Shown here piece after piece: positions 27,092 to 36,646 of a DNA stretch of 64,000 nucleotides. This DNA comes from Pseudomonas sp. B6002 (GTDB lineage: Bacteria; Pseudomonadota; Gammaproteobacteria; Pseudomonadales; Pseudomonadaceae). Numbering within the stretch: the stretch's first letter is position 1; every line of letters begins with the position of its first letter. The stretch spans positions 1 through 64,000 of the forward strand of contig NZ_JACAOY010000019.1 in NCBI RefSeq assembly GCF_013385985.1, given 5' to 3'. The translations under genes were made by a program, and so were the position numbers. The notes beneath the pieces are model-generated. The model did no database searches and was not told the origin of the DNA. It was given only the letters and a program-made list of their open reading frames with translations.

Positions 27092-27841
27092 TTAGAGGAT
27101 ACGGCCGTCCCAACCGACGGTGACGTGGCGCGGCAGCGTTGAGCGGTGCTGCACCAACCACGCATCCAGCGTGTGCCCCACATGGGTCAGCACGCCGAGT
27201 TTCGCACCGGTCTGCTCGATGCTCTGCAACGCCAGCGTCAGGTCATTGTGGTTACGCGGCGCCTGCGGCTGGGGCGGCATGGAGCAGTCCAGCACCAGCA
27301 CGTCCAGCGGTTCGCGTTGCAACCAGGCCAGTGTGTCTGGCGGCAGGCCGACCGTGTCGGTGAGGTAGGCGATGCGCCGCCCTTGCCCCTCCAGCAGGTA
27401 ACCCAGGGTCAACTTGGAATGCTCCAGCGGCAACGCCGTCACCGTCAGCTCAGCAAACTGCCGCGTTTCGAACGCGGCAAAGGGTTGGCTGAAGTCCAAA
27501 ATGCCCGGGTGTTTGTAGAGGTCGGATAACCCCTCCGGGTCCGCCGGGCCATGCACCGGAATCACCAGCCCTTGCCCCCAGCGCAAATGCAGCAGGCCCT
27601 GGGCGTGATCAGCATGGTAGTGGGTCTGGAAAATCCCGTTGAAACTGCGCGGCGGGAAACGTTCGGTGAGGTCGGGCAAGCCGCTGTCGATCAACCAGCG
27701 CTGGTCGCCACATTCAATCAACGCGCTGCACGGTCGACGGCGCAGGCTGGCATCCTGGCGGGCCAGGGTGCAGGCCACGCACTCGCAGCCATACACCGGG
27801 ACTTGCCGCGCATCGCCGGTGCCCAGCAAGGTCAGGCGCAT
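27092..27841 (-). CDS. phnP: phosphoribosyl 1,2-cyclic phosphate phosphodiesterase
   Basis: 249 aa metallo-beta-lactamase-fold enzyme. It has the HYHADHAQGL metal motif, a Cys pair near the N-terminus (GCECVACTLA) for a structural zinc as in E. coli PhnP, and GVLTHVGHTLD near the C-terminus. It opens the cyclic phosphate made by C-P lyase to ribose 1,5-bisphosphate. The start MRLTLLGTGDARQVPVYG overlaps the phnN stop by 10 bp. It is the last gene of the phn locus. Confidence 0.94.
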   Translation of the reverse strand: MRLTLLGTGDARQVPVYGCECVACTLARQDASLRRRPCSALIECGDQRWLIDSGLPDLTERFPPRSFNGIFQTHYHADHAQGLLHLRWGQGLVIPVHGPADPEGLSDLYKHPGILDFSQPFAAFETRQFAELTVTALPLEHSKLTLGYLLEGQGRRIAYLTDTVGLPPDTLAWLQREPLDVLVLDCSMPPQPQAPRNHNDLTLALQSIEQTGAKLGVLTHVGHTLDAWLVQHRSTLPRHVTVGWDGRIL

Positions 27842-28404
27842 GCCGAATGCCCGTGGTTCAGGCAGCACAGCAGGCGCTCGACGCTGTGCTCCAGCGGCCC
27901 GGAGTTGTCCAGCACGAACAAACCCGCGCCATGGCCGGCGATCAGCTCGGCAGTGAAACGGGCATTGCGCGCCAGGCGCGCTTCGATATCCGCCAGCGAC
28001 TCACGCCCCCGTGCGATCAAACGCTGGCGCAACACTGCCTGGTCAACCGTCAGCAGCAGCACCAGCGACGTCGGGTAGCGCGCGCGGGTCTGACCCAGGT
28101 GCGCCCGCGAACCGTTGACCAGCACGTCCTCCCCCGCCGCCAGCCAATCGTCGATCTCACGCGGTATGCCATAGGACAACCCATTGGCGTGCCAGCTGAG
28201 GGCAAACGCGCCCTCGGCCTGCATCGCGGCAAACTGCTCCGGGCTCACACCCTGTGCCGCCTCACCTACCGCTTCCGCCGAGCGGGTGATGACGCGGCGC
28301 ACGATGCGGCAACCGCGCTCGGCCAAACGCGGGCGGGCGGCATCCAGCAGGCTGTCCTTGCCCGAACCGGATGGCCCGATGAGATAGATCAACCTGCCTG
28401 CCAT
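27832..28404 (-). CDS. phnN: ribose 1,5-bisphosphokinase
   Basis: 190 aa P-loop kinase resembling guanylate kinase, with Walker A GPSGSGKDS at the N-terminus ([17 protein letters not shown]). It phosphorylates ribose 1,5-bisphosphate to PRPP, the last step of the C-P lyase route. Start ATG and phnM stop share a base (TGATG), so the genes are translationally coupled. Confidence 0.94.
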   Translation of the reverse strand: MAGRLIYLIGPSGSGKDSLLDAARPRLAERGCRIVRRVITRSAEAVGEAAQGVSPEQFAAMQAEGAFALSWHANGLSYGIPREIDDWLAAGEDVLVNGSRAHLGQTRARYPTSLVLLLTVDQAVLRQRLIARGRESLADIEARLARNARFTAELIAGHGAGLFVLDNSGPLEHSVERLLCCLNHGHSACA

Positions 28405-29549
28405 CAAAACACCCTCTTCGCTTGCCGCCACACTTGTTGCACCACCGGCAGCCCTTCACGGCTACGGGCCTGGACCAGGTCGGCGCGCAGGCCGATGGCA
28501 ATTTCACCACGATCCGCCAGGCCCGCCGCTTGCGCTGGTGCCAGGCTGATCATCTTGACTGCTCGCGACAGGTCGCCGCCGTCCTGCTGGTCGGCCAGCA
28601 CAAACGCCGCCTGCAACAGGCTGGCCGGGTAATAGTCGCTGGAAAGTATATCCAGCAATCCCTCGGCCGCCAGGCCGGCGGCGGCCACATTACCCGAGTG
28701 CGACCCACCGCGCACCACGTTCGGCGCGCCCATCAAGACTTTCATGTTCAGCGCCTGGCAGCCCTTCGCCGCTTCCAGCGTGGTGGGGAATTCGGCGATG
28801 GTCATGCCGTAGCCTGCCGACTCCTCGACATGGGCCAGCGTCGCATCGTCATGGCTGGCCACCGACAGGCCGCGCTCCAGGCAATGCGCAACAATCGCCG
28901 CACGATAACGGTCGCTGTACTCCCGGGAGTTGGCCATCTGCAACACGATGAACGCGTCCATGGTTTCGTCGTTCAGGTGGTACTTGCCCATGTAGTACTC
29001 ACGGTACTTGGATTCCAGCACGAACTGGCGCTGGCCCGGCGAGTGGTCCATCACCGAGACCAGGCGCACCAACGGGTTTTCCACCAGGTCGCGGAACACG
29101 CTGAGGGTATCCGGGTGGCACAGCTCGCAGCGCAGGTGCAGATGATGCTCGGCGCGGGTCAAGCCAGCGTCTTCCGCCGATGCGATGGCGTCGAGCATCG
29201 CCGGCAGTTTTTTCATGCGGTTGCCCTTGGGGTTCACATCGCCGATGGACACCGCATCGAACACCGTGGTGATCCCCGCCGCGATGATCTGCGCGTCATG
29301 GCTGAGCACGGCCGAGATCGACGGCCAGTCCACACCGGGGCGCGGGGTCATGTGTTTTTCCAGGTTGTCGGTGTGCAATTCCACCAGCCCCGGCAGCAGG
29401 AAATCGCCCTCCAGGTTCTGGGCCTGGGGCAACTGGCTGCGCCCTTCGGCGATATCGACAATCTTGCCGCCACGCAACACCACCGTGCCCAGGAACATGC
29501 GATCGGCCGTGACGATCTGGGCATTACTGAGGATCTGTTCAGCGGGCAT
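28404..29549 (-). CDS. phnM: alpha-D-ribose 1-methylphosphonate 5-triphosphate diphosphatase
   Basis: 381 aa amidohydrolase-superfamily enzyme. The metal-binding motif is [15 protein letters not shown] with later His/Asp residues ([24 protein letters not shown]). It removes pyrophosphate from the triphosphate intermediate to give the C-P lyase substrate. The start [13 protein letters not shown] overlaps the phnL end by 11 bp; the length is close to E. coli PhnM. Confidence 0.95.
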   Translation of the reverse strand: MPAEQILSNAQIVTADRMFLGTVVLRGGKIVDIAEGRSQLPQAQNLEGDFLLPGLVELHTDNLEKHMTPRPGVDWPSISAVLSHDAQIIAAGITTVFDAVSIGDVNPKGNRMKKLPAMLDAIASAEDAGLTRAEHHLHLRCELCHPDTLSVFRDLVENPLVRLVSVMDHSPGQRQFVLESKYREYYMGKYHLNDETMDAFIVLQMANSREYSDRYRAAIVAHCLERGLSVASHDDATLAHVEESAGYGMTIAEFPTTLEAAKGCQALNMKVLMGAPNVVRGGSHSGNVAAAGLAAEGLLDILSSDYYPASLLQAAFVLADQQDGGDLSRAVKMISLAPAQAAGLADRGEIAIGLRADLVQARSREGLPVVQQVWRQAKRVF

Positions 29550-30261
29550 GGGCGTATTCCTCTTGGGCAACAGGTGTTGGGGTCATGTCGAAATGGCGGT
29601 CGGCAACCGCCTCACGGGCGGCGCGGTCGTGGAAGATGCCAATCAGCGCCGCGCCGGCCGCCTTGGCTTCGTTCATCAGTTCCAGCACCACCTGGCGGTT
29701 GTTGTCGTCCAGGGACGCGGTGGGTTCATCGAGCAGCATTACCGGCCAGGCCACCATGAAGCCGCGGGCGATGTTGACGCGCTGTTGCTCGCCCCCGGAG
29801 AAGGTGCCGGGCGCCAGTTGCCACAGGCGTTGCGGAATGTTGAGGCGGGTCAGCAGGTGTTCGGCGCGTGACTGCGCATTGGCTTTGGACCAGCCGCGCG
29901 CCAGGGCCGGCTCCATCACCACGTCCAGGCAAGCCACCCGTGGGATCACCCGCAGGAATTGGCTGACGTAACCCAGGGTCTGCTGGCGCACCTGCAAAAT
30001 GTCACGCGGCTCGGCGCCGACCAGCTCCAGCCACTCGCCGGCATGGCGTACACGAATGCTGCCACCGGCCGGCAGGTAGTTAGCGTACAGCGTGCGCAGC
30101 AAGGTGCTTTTGCCGGCACCGGACTGGCCGTGCAGCACCAGGCATTCACCGCCCTGCACGCTGAACTCGACGCCGCGCAGCACATTGAGCACCACGCCGT
30201 GTTGCTGGTGCAGGGTGAAGGTTTTCGAGAGGTCACGGACCTCGATCAGAGCATTCGTCAT
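29539..30261 (-). CDS. phnL: C-P lyase ABC-type subunit PhnL
   Basis: 240 aa ATPase with Walker [10 protein letters not shown], signature [15 protein letters not shown] and Walker [13 protein letters not shown]. PhnL associates with the PhnGHIJ core and is needed to form the C-P lyase substrate; it is not a transporter subunit, despite its sequence family. It overlaps phnK by 4 bp. Confidence 0.94.
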   Translation of the reverse strand: MTNALIEVRDLSKTFTLHQQHGVVLNVLRGVEFSVQGGECLVLHGQSGAGKSTLLRTLYANYLPAGGSIRVRHAGEWLELVGAEPRDILQVRQQTLGYVSQFLRVIPRVACLDVVMEPALARGWSKANAQSRAEHLLTRLNIPQRLWQLAPGTFSGGEQQRVNIARGFMVAWPVMLLDEPTASLDDNNRQVVLELMNEAKAAGAALIGIFHDRAAREAVADRHFDMTPTPVAQEEYAHAR

Positions 30262-31031
30262 GGCTGCAATACCGAAGACACCAGCAGTTGAGAGTAAGGG
30301 TGCTGTGGATCGTCGAGGATCTGGTCGGTGAGCCCGGTTTCCACCACGCGGGAGCGACGCATCACCATCAAGCGGTCGGCCAGCAAACGCGCGACGGCCA
30401 GGTCGTGGGTGACGATCACCACCGCCAAATCCAGCTCACGCACCAGGCCACGCAGCAGGTCGAGCAAACGCGCCTGCACCGACACGTCCAGGCCGCCAGT
30501 CGGTTCGTCCATGAACACAAGACGCGGGCTCGACACCAGGTTGCGGGCGATCTGCAGGCGCTGCTGCATGCCGCCCGAAAAGGTGCGTGGCAAGTCGTCG
30601 ATGCGCTGCGGGTCGATTTCCACCTGGCTCAGCCAATCAAGACCGGCACCGCGCAGTTGCTCGTAATTGCGCACGCCCTGGGCCATCAGGCGCTCGCCGA
30701 TGTTCGCCCCGGCCGACACGCCCATGCGCAAACCGTCACGAGGGTTCTGCTCGACAAAACCCCATTCGGTGCGCAACAACGTACGGCGTTCGGCTTCACT
30801 GGCGCTGTACAAGTCCAGCCATTCGCCGTCCTTGCTGCGGTAGCCAATCGAACCTGCTTGCGGCGGCAGGCGACCGCTCAGCAGCGAGAGCAACGTGGAC
30901 TTGCCCGAGCCGGACTCGCCGACGATGCCCAGCACCTCACCGGGGTACAGATCGAAACTCACGCCCTGGCAACCCTTCTCCGGGCCGTACAACAGGGACA
31001 GGTCACGCACTTGCAATAACGGCTGGCTCAC
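30258..31031 (-). CDS. phnK: C-P lyase ABC-type subunit PhnK
   Basis: 257 aa ATPase with Walker [13 protein letters not shown], signature [15 protein letters not shown] and Walker [13 protein letters not shown]. PhnK binds the PhnJ face of the core complex. I place the start at a GTG overlapping the phnJ stop (GTGA) because AAGGAGAA lies upstream at good spacing; a longer reading frame into phnJ was rejected. Confidence 0.94.
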   Translation of the reverse strand: MSQPLLQVRDLSLLYGPEKGCQGVSFDLYPGEVLGIVGESGSGKSTLLSLLSGRLPPQAGSIGYRSKDGEWLDLYSASEAERRTLLRTEWGFVEQNPRDGLRMGVSAGANIGERLMAQGVRNYEQLRGAGLDWLSQVEIDPQRIDDLPRTFSGGMQQRLQIARNLVSSPRLVFMDEPTGGLDVSVQARLLDLLRGLVRELDLAVVIVTHDLAVARLLADRLMVMRRSRVVETGLTDQILDDPQHPYSQLLVSSVLQP

Positions 31032-31870
31032 TGGTTGTTCTCCTTCACACGTTGCGCGCAGTACCAAGTGTCGGAACACACAAAACTCTGGGTTCCTGCA
31101 TCGTCGAGAATCAGCTCATCGAGGAACGATTCATGGCTGCCGCAGATGGCGCAGTTGTGTTGCCACTTCTGCACGTCGAAGGGGTGGTCTTCAAAGTCCA
31201 GGCTGGTGACCTCGGTGTAAGGCGGCACGGCGTACAAGCGCTTTTCACGGCCCGCGCCGAACAGCATCAGCGCCGGGCTCATGTCGAGCTTGGGGTTGTC
31301 GAATTTGGGGATCGGCGACGGGTCCATCACGTAGCGCTCGTCGACCATCACCGGGTAGGCATAGCTGGTGGCGATATGGCCGAAGGTGGCGATGTCTTCG
31401 TAGAGCTTGACGTGCATCACCCCGTAATCGTTGAGCGCGTGCATGGTGCGAGTCTCGGTTTCCGACGGTTCGATAAAGCGCAGCGGCTCGGGGATCGGCA
31501 CCTGGTAGACCATGATCTGTCCGGCCTGCAGGGGCGTTTCCGGGATGCGGTGGCGGGTCTGGATCACCGTGGCTTCGGGCGTGGCTTCGGTGGTGGCGAT
31601 GCCGGCCGTGCGCGCAAAAAAGCGGCGGATCGACACGGCGTTGGTGGTGTCGTCGGCGCCTTGGTCGATGACCTTGAGCACGTCATCCTCACCCAGGATT
31701 GCAGCGGTCAATTGCATGCCGCCCGTGCCCCAGCCGTAAGGCAAGGGCATTTCGCGGCCACCGAACGGCACCTGGTAACCGGGGATCGCCACCGCCTTGA
31801 GCAAGGCGCGACGGATCATTCGCTTGGTCTGTTCGTCGAGGTAGGCGAAGTTGTAGGCGGCGTCATTCAT
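31028..31870 (-). CDS. phnJ: alpha-D-ribose 1-methylphosphonate 5-phosphate C-P lyase
   Basis: 280 aa radical-SAM enzyme that breaks the C-P bond. Four Cys sit at the C-terminus, 240, 243, 265 and 271 (CAICGS ... VCSDTWYC), the pattern of the E. coli cluster and catalytic Cys. The N-terminal part (NFAYLDEQTKRMIRRALLKA) is strongly conserved. It overlaps phnI by 8 bp and belongs to the PhnGHIJ core complex. Confidence 0.97.
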   Translation of the reverse strand: MNDAAYNFAYLDEQTKRMIRRALLKAVAIPGYQVPFGGREMPLPYGWGTGGMQLTAAILGEDDVLKVIDQGADDTTNAVSIRRFFARTAGIATTEATPEATVIQTRHRIPETPLQAGQIMVYQVPIPEPLRFIEPSETETRTMHALNDYGVMHVKLYEDIATFGHIATSYAYPVMVDERYVMDPSPIPKFDNPKLDMSPALMLFGAGREKRLYAVPPYTEVTSLDFEDHPFDVQKWQHNCAICGSHESFLDELILDDAGTQSFVCSDTWYCAQRVKENNQ

Positions 31871-32939
31871 GGCTCGAACCCTCGGCTGGTTGGCGCAGTT
31901 TGCGGATCAGTTCCAGTTCGGACTGGAAGTCCACGTAGTGCGGTAATTTGAGGTGCGACACAAAACCGGCCGCCTCGACGTTGTCGCAGTGGGCCAGCAC
32001 GAACTCTTCACGCTGGGCCGGCGACACCACCTCTTCGTTGTATTCGCCGGCGCGCAGCGAGCGGTCCACCAGCGCCATGCCCATGGCCTTGCGCTCGGCA
32101 TGCCCGAACGCCAACCCGTAGCCGCGCGTGAACTGCGCCAGCTCCGTGGCCGAGCCGACGAACTGGTTGACCATCTCGCACTCGGTCACTTCGATGCTGC
32201 CCAGGCAAATGGGAAAACCCAGCTCTTCCGGGTCGATCCACACTTCCACGTCACCGATGCGAATCTCGCCGGCAAACGGGTGGTTGCGGCCGTAGCCACG
32301 TTGGGTCGAATACCCCAGCGCCAACAGGAACCCTTCGTCGCCACGGGCCAGCGCTTGCAGGCGCTCGGCACGGCTGGCCGGGTATTCCAGCGGGTCGCGG
32401 GTGATGTCGGCGACGCTGGCGTTGTCGTCGGTTTCATTCTTGATCAGGCCTTCCTTGGCAAGCAGGCCGAGCACCCGTGGGCAGGCGTCGATGCGTGCTT
32501 CGGGCGTGGTCTGCGGGCCTGGGTATTCACCTTCGGCCAACAGCGCAAAATCCAGCAGGCGGTGGGTGTAGTCGAACGTGGGGCCGAGCAGTTGGCCGCC
32601 CGGCACGTCCTTGAAAGTCGCCGACAACCGCCGGCTCAACAGCATCTGCGAGGTGTCGATCGGCAGGCTCGGGCTGAAGCGCGGCAGCGTGGTGCGGTAG
32701 GCGCGCAGCAGAAAGATCGCTTCCACCAGGTCCCCCGCCGCTTGCTTGATCGCCAGCGCGGCAAGTTCTTCGTCGAACAGCGAGCCTTCGGTCATCACCC
32801 GCGCCACGGCCAACGGCAGTTGCTCGCGGATCTGGCTCACGCTCAGTTCGGGAATCGCGGTGTCGCCCCGGCGTTTTTTAGCAAGCAGGCGGTGGGCATT
32901 GTCGATGGCCTGTTCGCCACCTTTGACGGCTACGTACAT
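31863..32939 (-). CDS. phnI: C-P lyase core subunit PhnI
   Basis: 358 aa. MYVAVKGGEQAIDNAHRLLA at the start and SIEVTECEMVNQFVGSATEL near the middle are typical PhnI. With PhnG, H and L it catalyses the exchange of adenine of ATP for the phosphonate. The start was set by the ATG sharing bases with the phnH stop; an upstream extension through phnH is a shadow frame. Confidence 0.96.
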   Translation of the reverse strand: MYVAVKGGEQAIDNAHRLLAKKRRGDTAIPELSVSQIREQLPLAVARVMTEGSLFDEELAALAIKQAAGDLVEAIFLLRAYRTTLPRFSPSLPIDTSQMLLSRRLSATFKDVPGGQLLGPTFDYTHRLLDFALLAEGEYPGPQTTPEARIDACPRVLGLLAKEGLIKNETDDNASVADITRDPLEYPASRAERLQALARGDEGFLLALGYSTQRGYGRNHPFAGEIRIGDVEVWIDPEELGFPICLGSIEVTECEMVNQFVGSATELAQFTRGYGLAFGHAERKAMGMALVDRSLRAGEYNEEVVSPAQREEFVLAHCDNVEAAGFVSHLKLPHYVDFQSELELIRKLRQPAEGSSHE

Positions 32940-33529
32940 CAGGTGCGCTCCTCTGCGATACGGCTGCTGCGCGGCAGGCCGATCAAGTGGTGGCCAGCGG
33001 CAAACAGCACGTCCAGGCCACGGGGGAAGGCTTCGCGGCGCTGGCGTTCCAGCCAGAACGCCTGGGGCACCGGCAGGTGCACCTGGCGCTGGGCCTTGAT
33101 GCCCGGGCCACGCCACAACAGGCCGCGCCCGGACTCCAGGTCAGTGAGCTGCACGAGCAAGGTGCAGGACTGGTCGGGGTAGCGGTCGTTGCCGTGGTCG
33201 AAGCCACCGAGGTCGAGCAGGTCGGGCTCACCGAGCAAGGCGAACACCGCGTCTTCGCGGTTGGCGGTGAACGGGCAGCCGCAGTGGAAGGCCATGTTGG
33301 CGCGGATCAGCGGCGTGTCGAAGCTCGGCGCCAGCCACAGCGGTGTGTCCACATCCAGCAAAGCCAGGCACAGGGCGTAGGTGGCGGGTGCCAGGCCATC
33401 GAGGTGGGGCGCAGACGCCAGGTGCTGGATCAGGCCGGGTTCGGCCAGGGCCTTGAGGGCCGCGCGAAAACCGCGCTGGGCGTCCAGCACCGGGTCGACG
33501 AAGGCCGGTTGCAACAGTTGCGCATTCAT
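32939..33529 (-). CDS. phnH: C-P lyase core subunit PhnH
   Basis: 196 aa, starting MNAQLLQPAFVDPVLDAQRG. PhnH has a PLP-transferase-like fold without the cofactor and belongs to the core complex. Its start shares a base with the phnG stop and its stop touches phnI, consistent with equimolar expression. Confidence 0.94.
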   Translation of the reverse strand: MNAQLLQPAFVDPVLDAQRGFRAALKALAEPGLIQHLASAPHLDGLAPATYALCLALLDVDTPLWLAPSFDTPLIRANMAFHCGCPFTANREDAVFALLGEPDLLDLGGFDHGNDRYPDQSCTLLVQLTDLESGRGLLWRGPGIKAQRQVHLPVPQAFWLERQRREAFPRGLDVLFAAGHHLIGLPRSSRIAEERT

Positions 33530-33966
33530 CAGTTTTCTCCTCGCACGAGGGTGAAGAACTCGACCTTGGTGGCAGCGGTATCGGCTTCCTTTTGCGTACG
33601 GCGACTGGCCTGGGCATTGGCCAGCGCGGTGATCAGGTCGCTGAGCCAGATGCTCGGCTGGCTGCCTTGCAGGTGGGCATCGGCCAGGGCCGCCAGTTCG
33701 GCATGCACCTTGTCGCGCCCGGCCAGGTAGCTGTAGCCGGTACGGCCATCGGCCAGGCGCACCACGCAGCGGGTCACGCTCATCTCGCCGACGTTGAACG
33801 GCGCACCGTCGCCGCCCATGCGGCCGCGCACCAGGGTCATGCCGACTTCGGGGGCGCGGATCAGGTGGTACTCGACGTCTTTCAACGCCGCTTCATGGGG
33901 TTGCAGTTCACTGAGCCGGGCGCGGGCTAACACGCCGATCCAATGCTGACGCGGGGACAAACTCAT
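33529..33966 (-). CDS. phnG: C-P lyase core subunit PhnG
   Basis: 145 aa, start MSLSPRQHWIGVLARA; an ATG four codons upstream is possible. The VRGRMGGDGAPFNVGEMSVT segment is typical of PhnG. It is the small core subunit and first structural gene after phnF, from which it is separated by about 12 bp. Confidence 0.93.
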   Translation of the reverse strand: MSLSPRQHWIGVLARARLSELQPHEAALKDVEYHLIRAPEVGMTLVRGRMGGDGAPFNVGEMSVTRCVVRLADGRTGYSYLAGRDKVHAELAALADAHLQGSQPSIWLSDLITALANAQASRRTQKEADTAATKVEFFTLVRGEN

Positions 33967-33978
33967 CACGGTCTCCAT

Positions 33979-34683
33979 TCAGGTCACCACTTGGTACTGG
34001 AAGCGATCCGAGCGGCTGGTGGACTGCGCCAGCTCCACCGGGCGGCCGTCGCGATCGCGGGAAAGGGTAAACACGGTGAGGGCCGGCAAGTGCCGAGGCA
34101 TCATCAGCAGCGCGGCTTCATCACGGTTGGGCAAACGCGCACCAATCAGGCTTTGGGTGCGGGTCAGCGGCAGGTCACGTTCACGCAGGTATTGGCGCAG
34201 GGAGCCGCCGTTGTAGTCAGCCAGCAACGGCGCACGGCTGGCGCAGTAGCGATGGCGGATCAGGCTGACGGGCTGGTGGTCGAGCTTGCGCAAGGTCTGC
34301 AGTTCGATCATCGGCGCCATTTCGGCGATGCCCAGTTGCAGCGCCTCATCACGGCTGGCGTAGCAGTAGCGGCGCTTGAGCAACACCGCCTGCACACCCA
34401 CGCCCTGGGCCGACAGCGACTGGCTGTAGGACGTCTCGGCACCCATCGGGTAGATCAGCGGGCGGTCGAGCACCTGGGTGCCCTTGCCCTGGCGGCGCAA
34501 CAGGCTGCCTTCAAACACCAGCTCGTCGATGGCACGGCGCAGGGTGTGGCGATTGACGCCAAACCGCTCGGCCATGTGCACCTCGCCGGGCAGGAAGTCA
34601 CCGGCGCTGTAGCTGCTCAGTTCACGGCGCAGGATATCCGCGAGTTCGCGGTACACCGGCTCTTCTTGTCTAGACAACTGCAT
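33979..34683 (-). CDS. phnF: phosphonate locus regulator PhnF (GntR/HutC family)
   Basis: 234 aa. An N-terminal GntR winged helix (LPGEVHMAERFGVNRHTLRR) is followed by a UTRA-type effector domain, so it is of the HutC subfamily. It sits between the transport genes and the lyase genes. No Shine-Dalgarno is visible: the ATG follows directly on a T-tract terminator. A 12-bp palindrome over codons 3-6 suggests that it represses itself and the downstream lyase genes. Confidence 0.93.
   Translation of the reverse strand: MQLSRQEEPVYRELADILRRELSSYSAGDFLPGEVHMAERFGVNRHTLRRAIDELVFEGSLLRRQGKGTQVLDRPLIYPMGAETSYSQSLSAQGVGVQAVLLKRRYCYASRDEALQLGIAEMAPMIELQTLRKLDHQPVSLIRHRYCASRAPLLADYNGGSLRQYLRERDLPLTRTQSLIGARLPNRDEAALLMMPRHLPALTVFTLSRDRDGRPVELAQSTSRSDRFQYQVVT
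34666..34677. promoter_or_regulatory. palindrome TTGTCTAGACAA at the phnF start, PhnF operator candidate
   Basis: Perfect 12-bp palindrome matching the HutC-subfamily core GT-N-TA-N-AC. From memory, the mycobacterial PhnF site has the same GT-N-TA-N-AC core. It covers codons 3-6 of phnF. Confidence 0.55.
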
Positions 34684-34687
34684 GCTT

Positions 34688-34709
34688 AAAAAAAGCGCCC
34701 TGCGGGCAC
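34688..34709 (-). terminator. intrinsic terminator between phnE and phnF
   Basis: On the reverse strand a 6-bp stem (GTGCCC-GCA-GGGCGC) is followed by seven T. It lies 10 bp after the phnE stop and 4 bp before the phnF start, so it should separate phnCDE from phnF-P or reduce read-through. Confidence 0.7.
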
Positions 34710-34719
34710 CCCTCCGGCG

Positions 34720-35502
34720 TCAGATGAACTGCTTGCGCAGGCGTTGGGACAGCACGTCGATACAGCTCACCACCACGATGATCACCAGCAGCACCGCGCA
34801 GGTTTGTACGAACTGGAAGGCGCGGATGTTTTCCCAGAGGATCACGCCGATCCCGCCCGCCCCGACCATGCCCACCACCGTGGCCGAACGCACGTTGGCC
34901 TCGAAGCGGTACAGCGCGTAGCTCACCCACAGCGGCATCACTTGGGGGATCACGCCGTAGATCACTTCCTGCAAGGCACTGGCGCCAGTCGCCCGCACCC
35001 CTTCAACCGGGCCTGGGTCGATGGCTTCGACGGCTTCGGCAAACAGCTTGGCGAGCACGCCGGTGGTGCTGATCCACAAGGCCAGAACACCGGCAAAAGG
35101 ACCAAGGCCCACGGCGACCACGAACAACATGGCGAACACCATTTCGTTGATGGAACGGAAGGCATCCATCACCCGGCGCAGCGGTTGGTGGACCCACCAG
35201 GGGGTGATGTTGTCGGCGCAGAGAATGCCCAGCGGCACCGAGCAGACAATCGCCAGCACCGTGCCCCAGAGGGCGATCTGCACGGTGACGATCATCTCCT
35301 TGAGGTAGGAGCGCCATTCGTGGAAGTCCGGTGGGAAGAAGTCGGCGGCGAAGGTCGCCATGTTTCCGGAATCGCGGTACAGCGCCAGCGGGTTCATTTC
35401 CGCGCCGTGCCAGGCCCAGGCCAGCAGGACCAGGAACAGGCCCCAGCCGAGGTATTGGGGCCAGGTGCGTTTGCCCACTGCTTCTGCATGCAAAGTTGTC
35501 AT
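34720..35502 (-). CDS. phnE: phosphonate ABC transporter permease PhnE
   Basis: 260 aa inner-membrane permease with about six helices. The EAA-type loop is [20 protein letters not shown], contacting the ATPase PhnC. GAGGAC precedes the ATG. A REPIN separates it from phnD in the same operon. Confidence 0.95.
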   Translation of the reverse strand: MTTLHAEAVGKRTWPQYLGWGLFLVLLAWAWHGAEMNPLALYRDSGNMATFAADFFPPDFHEWRSYLKEMIVTVQIALWGTVLAIVCSVPLGILCADNITPWWVHQPLRRVMDAFRSINEMVFAMLFVVAVGLGPFAGVLALWISTTGVLAKLFAEAVEAIDPGPVEGVRATGASALQEVIYGVIPQVMPLWVSYALYRFEANVRSATVVGMVGAGGIGVILWENIRAFQFVQTCAVLLVIIVVVSCIDVLSQRLRKQFI

Positions 35503-35520
35503 GGTTGTCCTCGATCTAAA

Positions 35521-35610
35521 TGTGGGAGCTGGCTTGCCTGCGATAGCGGTCTGTCAGGTACAAATGTGTTGCCGACACACCGCATTCGCGGGCAAGCCCG
35601 CTCCCACAGG
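35521..35610. repeat. REPIN inside the phn operon, between phnD and phnE
   Basis: Forward REP with the GCTGGCTTGCCTGC stem and reverse REP with the GCGGGCAAGCCCGC stem, so the arms are of two different variants. It lies between two co-directional, co-functional genes, where it could act as a 3' stabiliser giving more phnD than phnE. Confidence 0.85.
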
Positions 35611-35612
35611 GG

Positions 35613-36614
35613 TTAGCCGTTTGCTGCAGTTTTCTTGTCGAGCTCAGAGATGCGCTGTTGCAGCTTGGCCAGGTCAGCATCGATGTCGGCGAGCTTCTTG
35701 GCTTTGTCGGCAGCTTCGAGGTGGTCATCGGCGCTGATGATCGTGCGCTGCTTGAACAACTCCAGCTGACGGATCGGCAACAACTGGTCGTCGCTCGACG
35801 GCAGGAATTTGCCCAACTGCATGTTCTTGAGCACCGCCTTCTCTTCATCGGTGTCGCCGTAGTGGGCGAAGAAGTCGCGGATCTTGGTCTTCTCGCTGTC
35901 GCTCAGGGCCTTGCTCCACACCATCGGGTCAGCCGGAATCAGTGGTGATTTCCAGATCACTTTGAGCATGGCGGCCTTGTCTGGCTGGGTGACTTCCAGG
36001 CGGTCCCAGCTTTCGGTGTTGAAGGTGGCCACATCCAACTGCCCCTTGGCCACGCTCAAGGCGTTGACTTCATGGCTGGAGTTGAGGGTGCGCTTGAAGG
36101 CGGTGGCGGCGTCGACGTTGTTCTTGGCGAACACGTAGTAACCCGGTACCAGGTAGCCCGACGTGGAGTTCGGGTCACCGTTGCCGAAGGTCAGGTTCTT
36201 GGCGTTCTTGAGCATGTCGTCGACGTTGTTGATCGGGCTGTCCTTGCGCACGATCAGCACGCTCCAGTAGCCGGCAGCGCCGTTGGCGGCGGCGGTCTGG
36301 GCGAAGATCTCGCCGTTGGAGCGGTCCACCGCTTCCATCGCCGCCTTGTTGCCCAGCCAGGCCACGTCGACCTTGTTGAAGCGCATGCCCTGGATCAGGC
36401 CGGCGTAGTCGGAGGCGAAGGTGGCGTTGATGGTCAGGCCGGTCTTCTTGTGCATGTCATCCAAAAACGGCTGCCAGATACTCTTGAGGTTCTGCGAAGA
36501 CTCGGTGGACATGATGCCGAAGTTGATGGCCTTGTCCGCCGCATAGGCATTGCCCATCGCGACACTGGCCAATAAGGCGGCAGACAAAAACACTTGGCCG
36601 ATACGGTTGAACAT
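35613..36614 (-). CDS. phnD: phosphonate ABC transporter substrate-binding protein PhnD
   Basis: 333 aa. A signal peptide (MFNRIGQVFLSAALLASVAM, cleaved after NAYA) is followed by the binding-protein fold starting DKAINFGIMSTESSQNLKS, typical of PhnD. It binds phosphonates such as 2-aminoethylphosphonate in the periplasm. The ATG with AGGA 10 bp upstream was preferred to one three codons earlier. The C-terminal 40 residues form a charged coiled-coil-like tail. Confidence 0.95.
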   Translation of the reverse strand: MFNRIGQVFLSAALLASVAMGNAYAADKAINFGIMSTESSQNLKSIWQPFLDDMHKKTGLTINATFASDYAGLIQGMRFNKVDVAWLGNKAAMEAVDRSNGEIFAQTAAANGAAGYWSVLIVRKDSPINNVDDMLKNAKNLTFGNGDPNSTSGYLVPGYYVFAKNNVDAATAFKRTLNSSHEVNALSVAKGQLDVATFNTESWDRLEVTQPDKAAMLKVIWKSPLIPADPMVWSKALSDSEKTKIRDFFAHYGDTDEEKAVLKNMQLGKFLPSSDDQLLPIRQLELFKQRTIISADDHLEAADKAKKLADIDADLAKLQQRISELDKKTAANG

Positions 36615-36646
36615 GGAAGGCATTCCTGTGGGTCGTGAGTAGGGTT

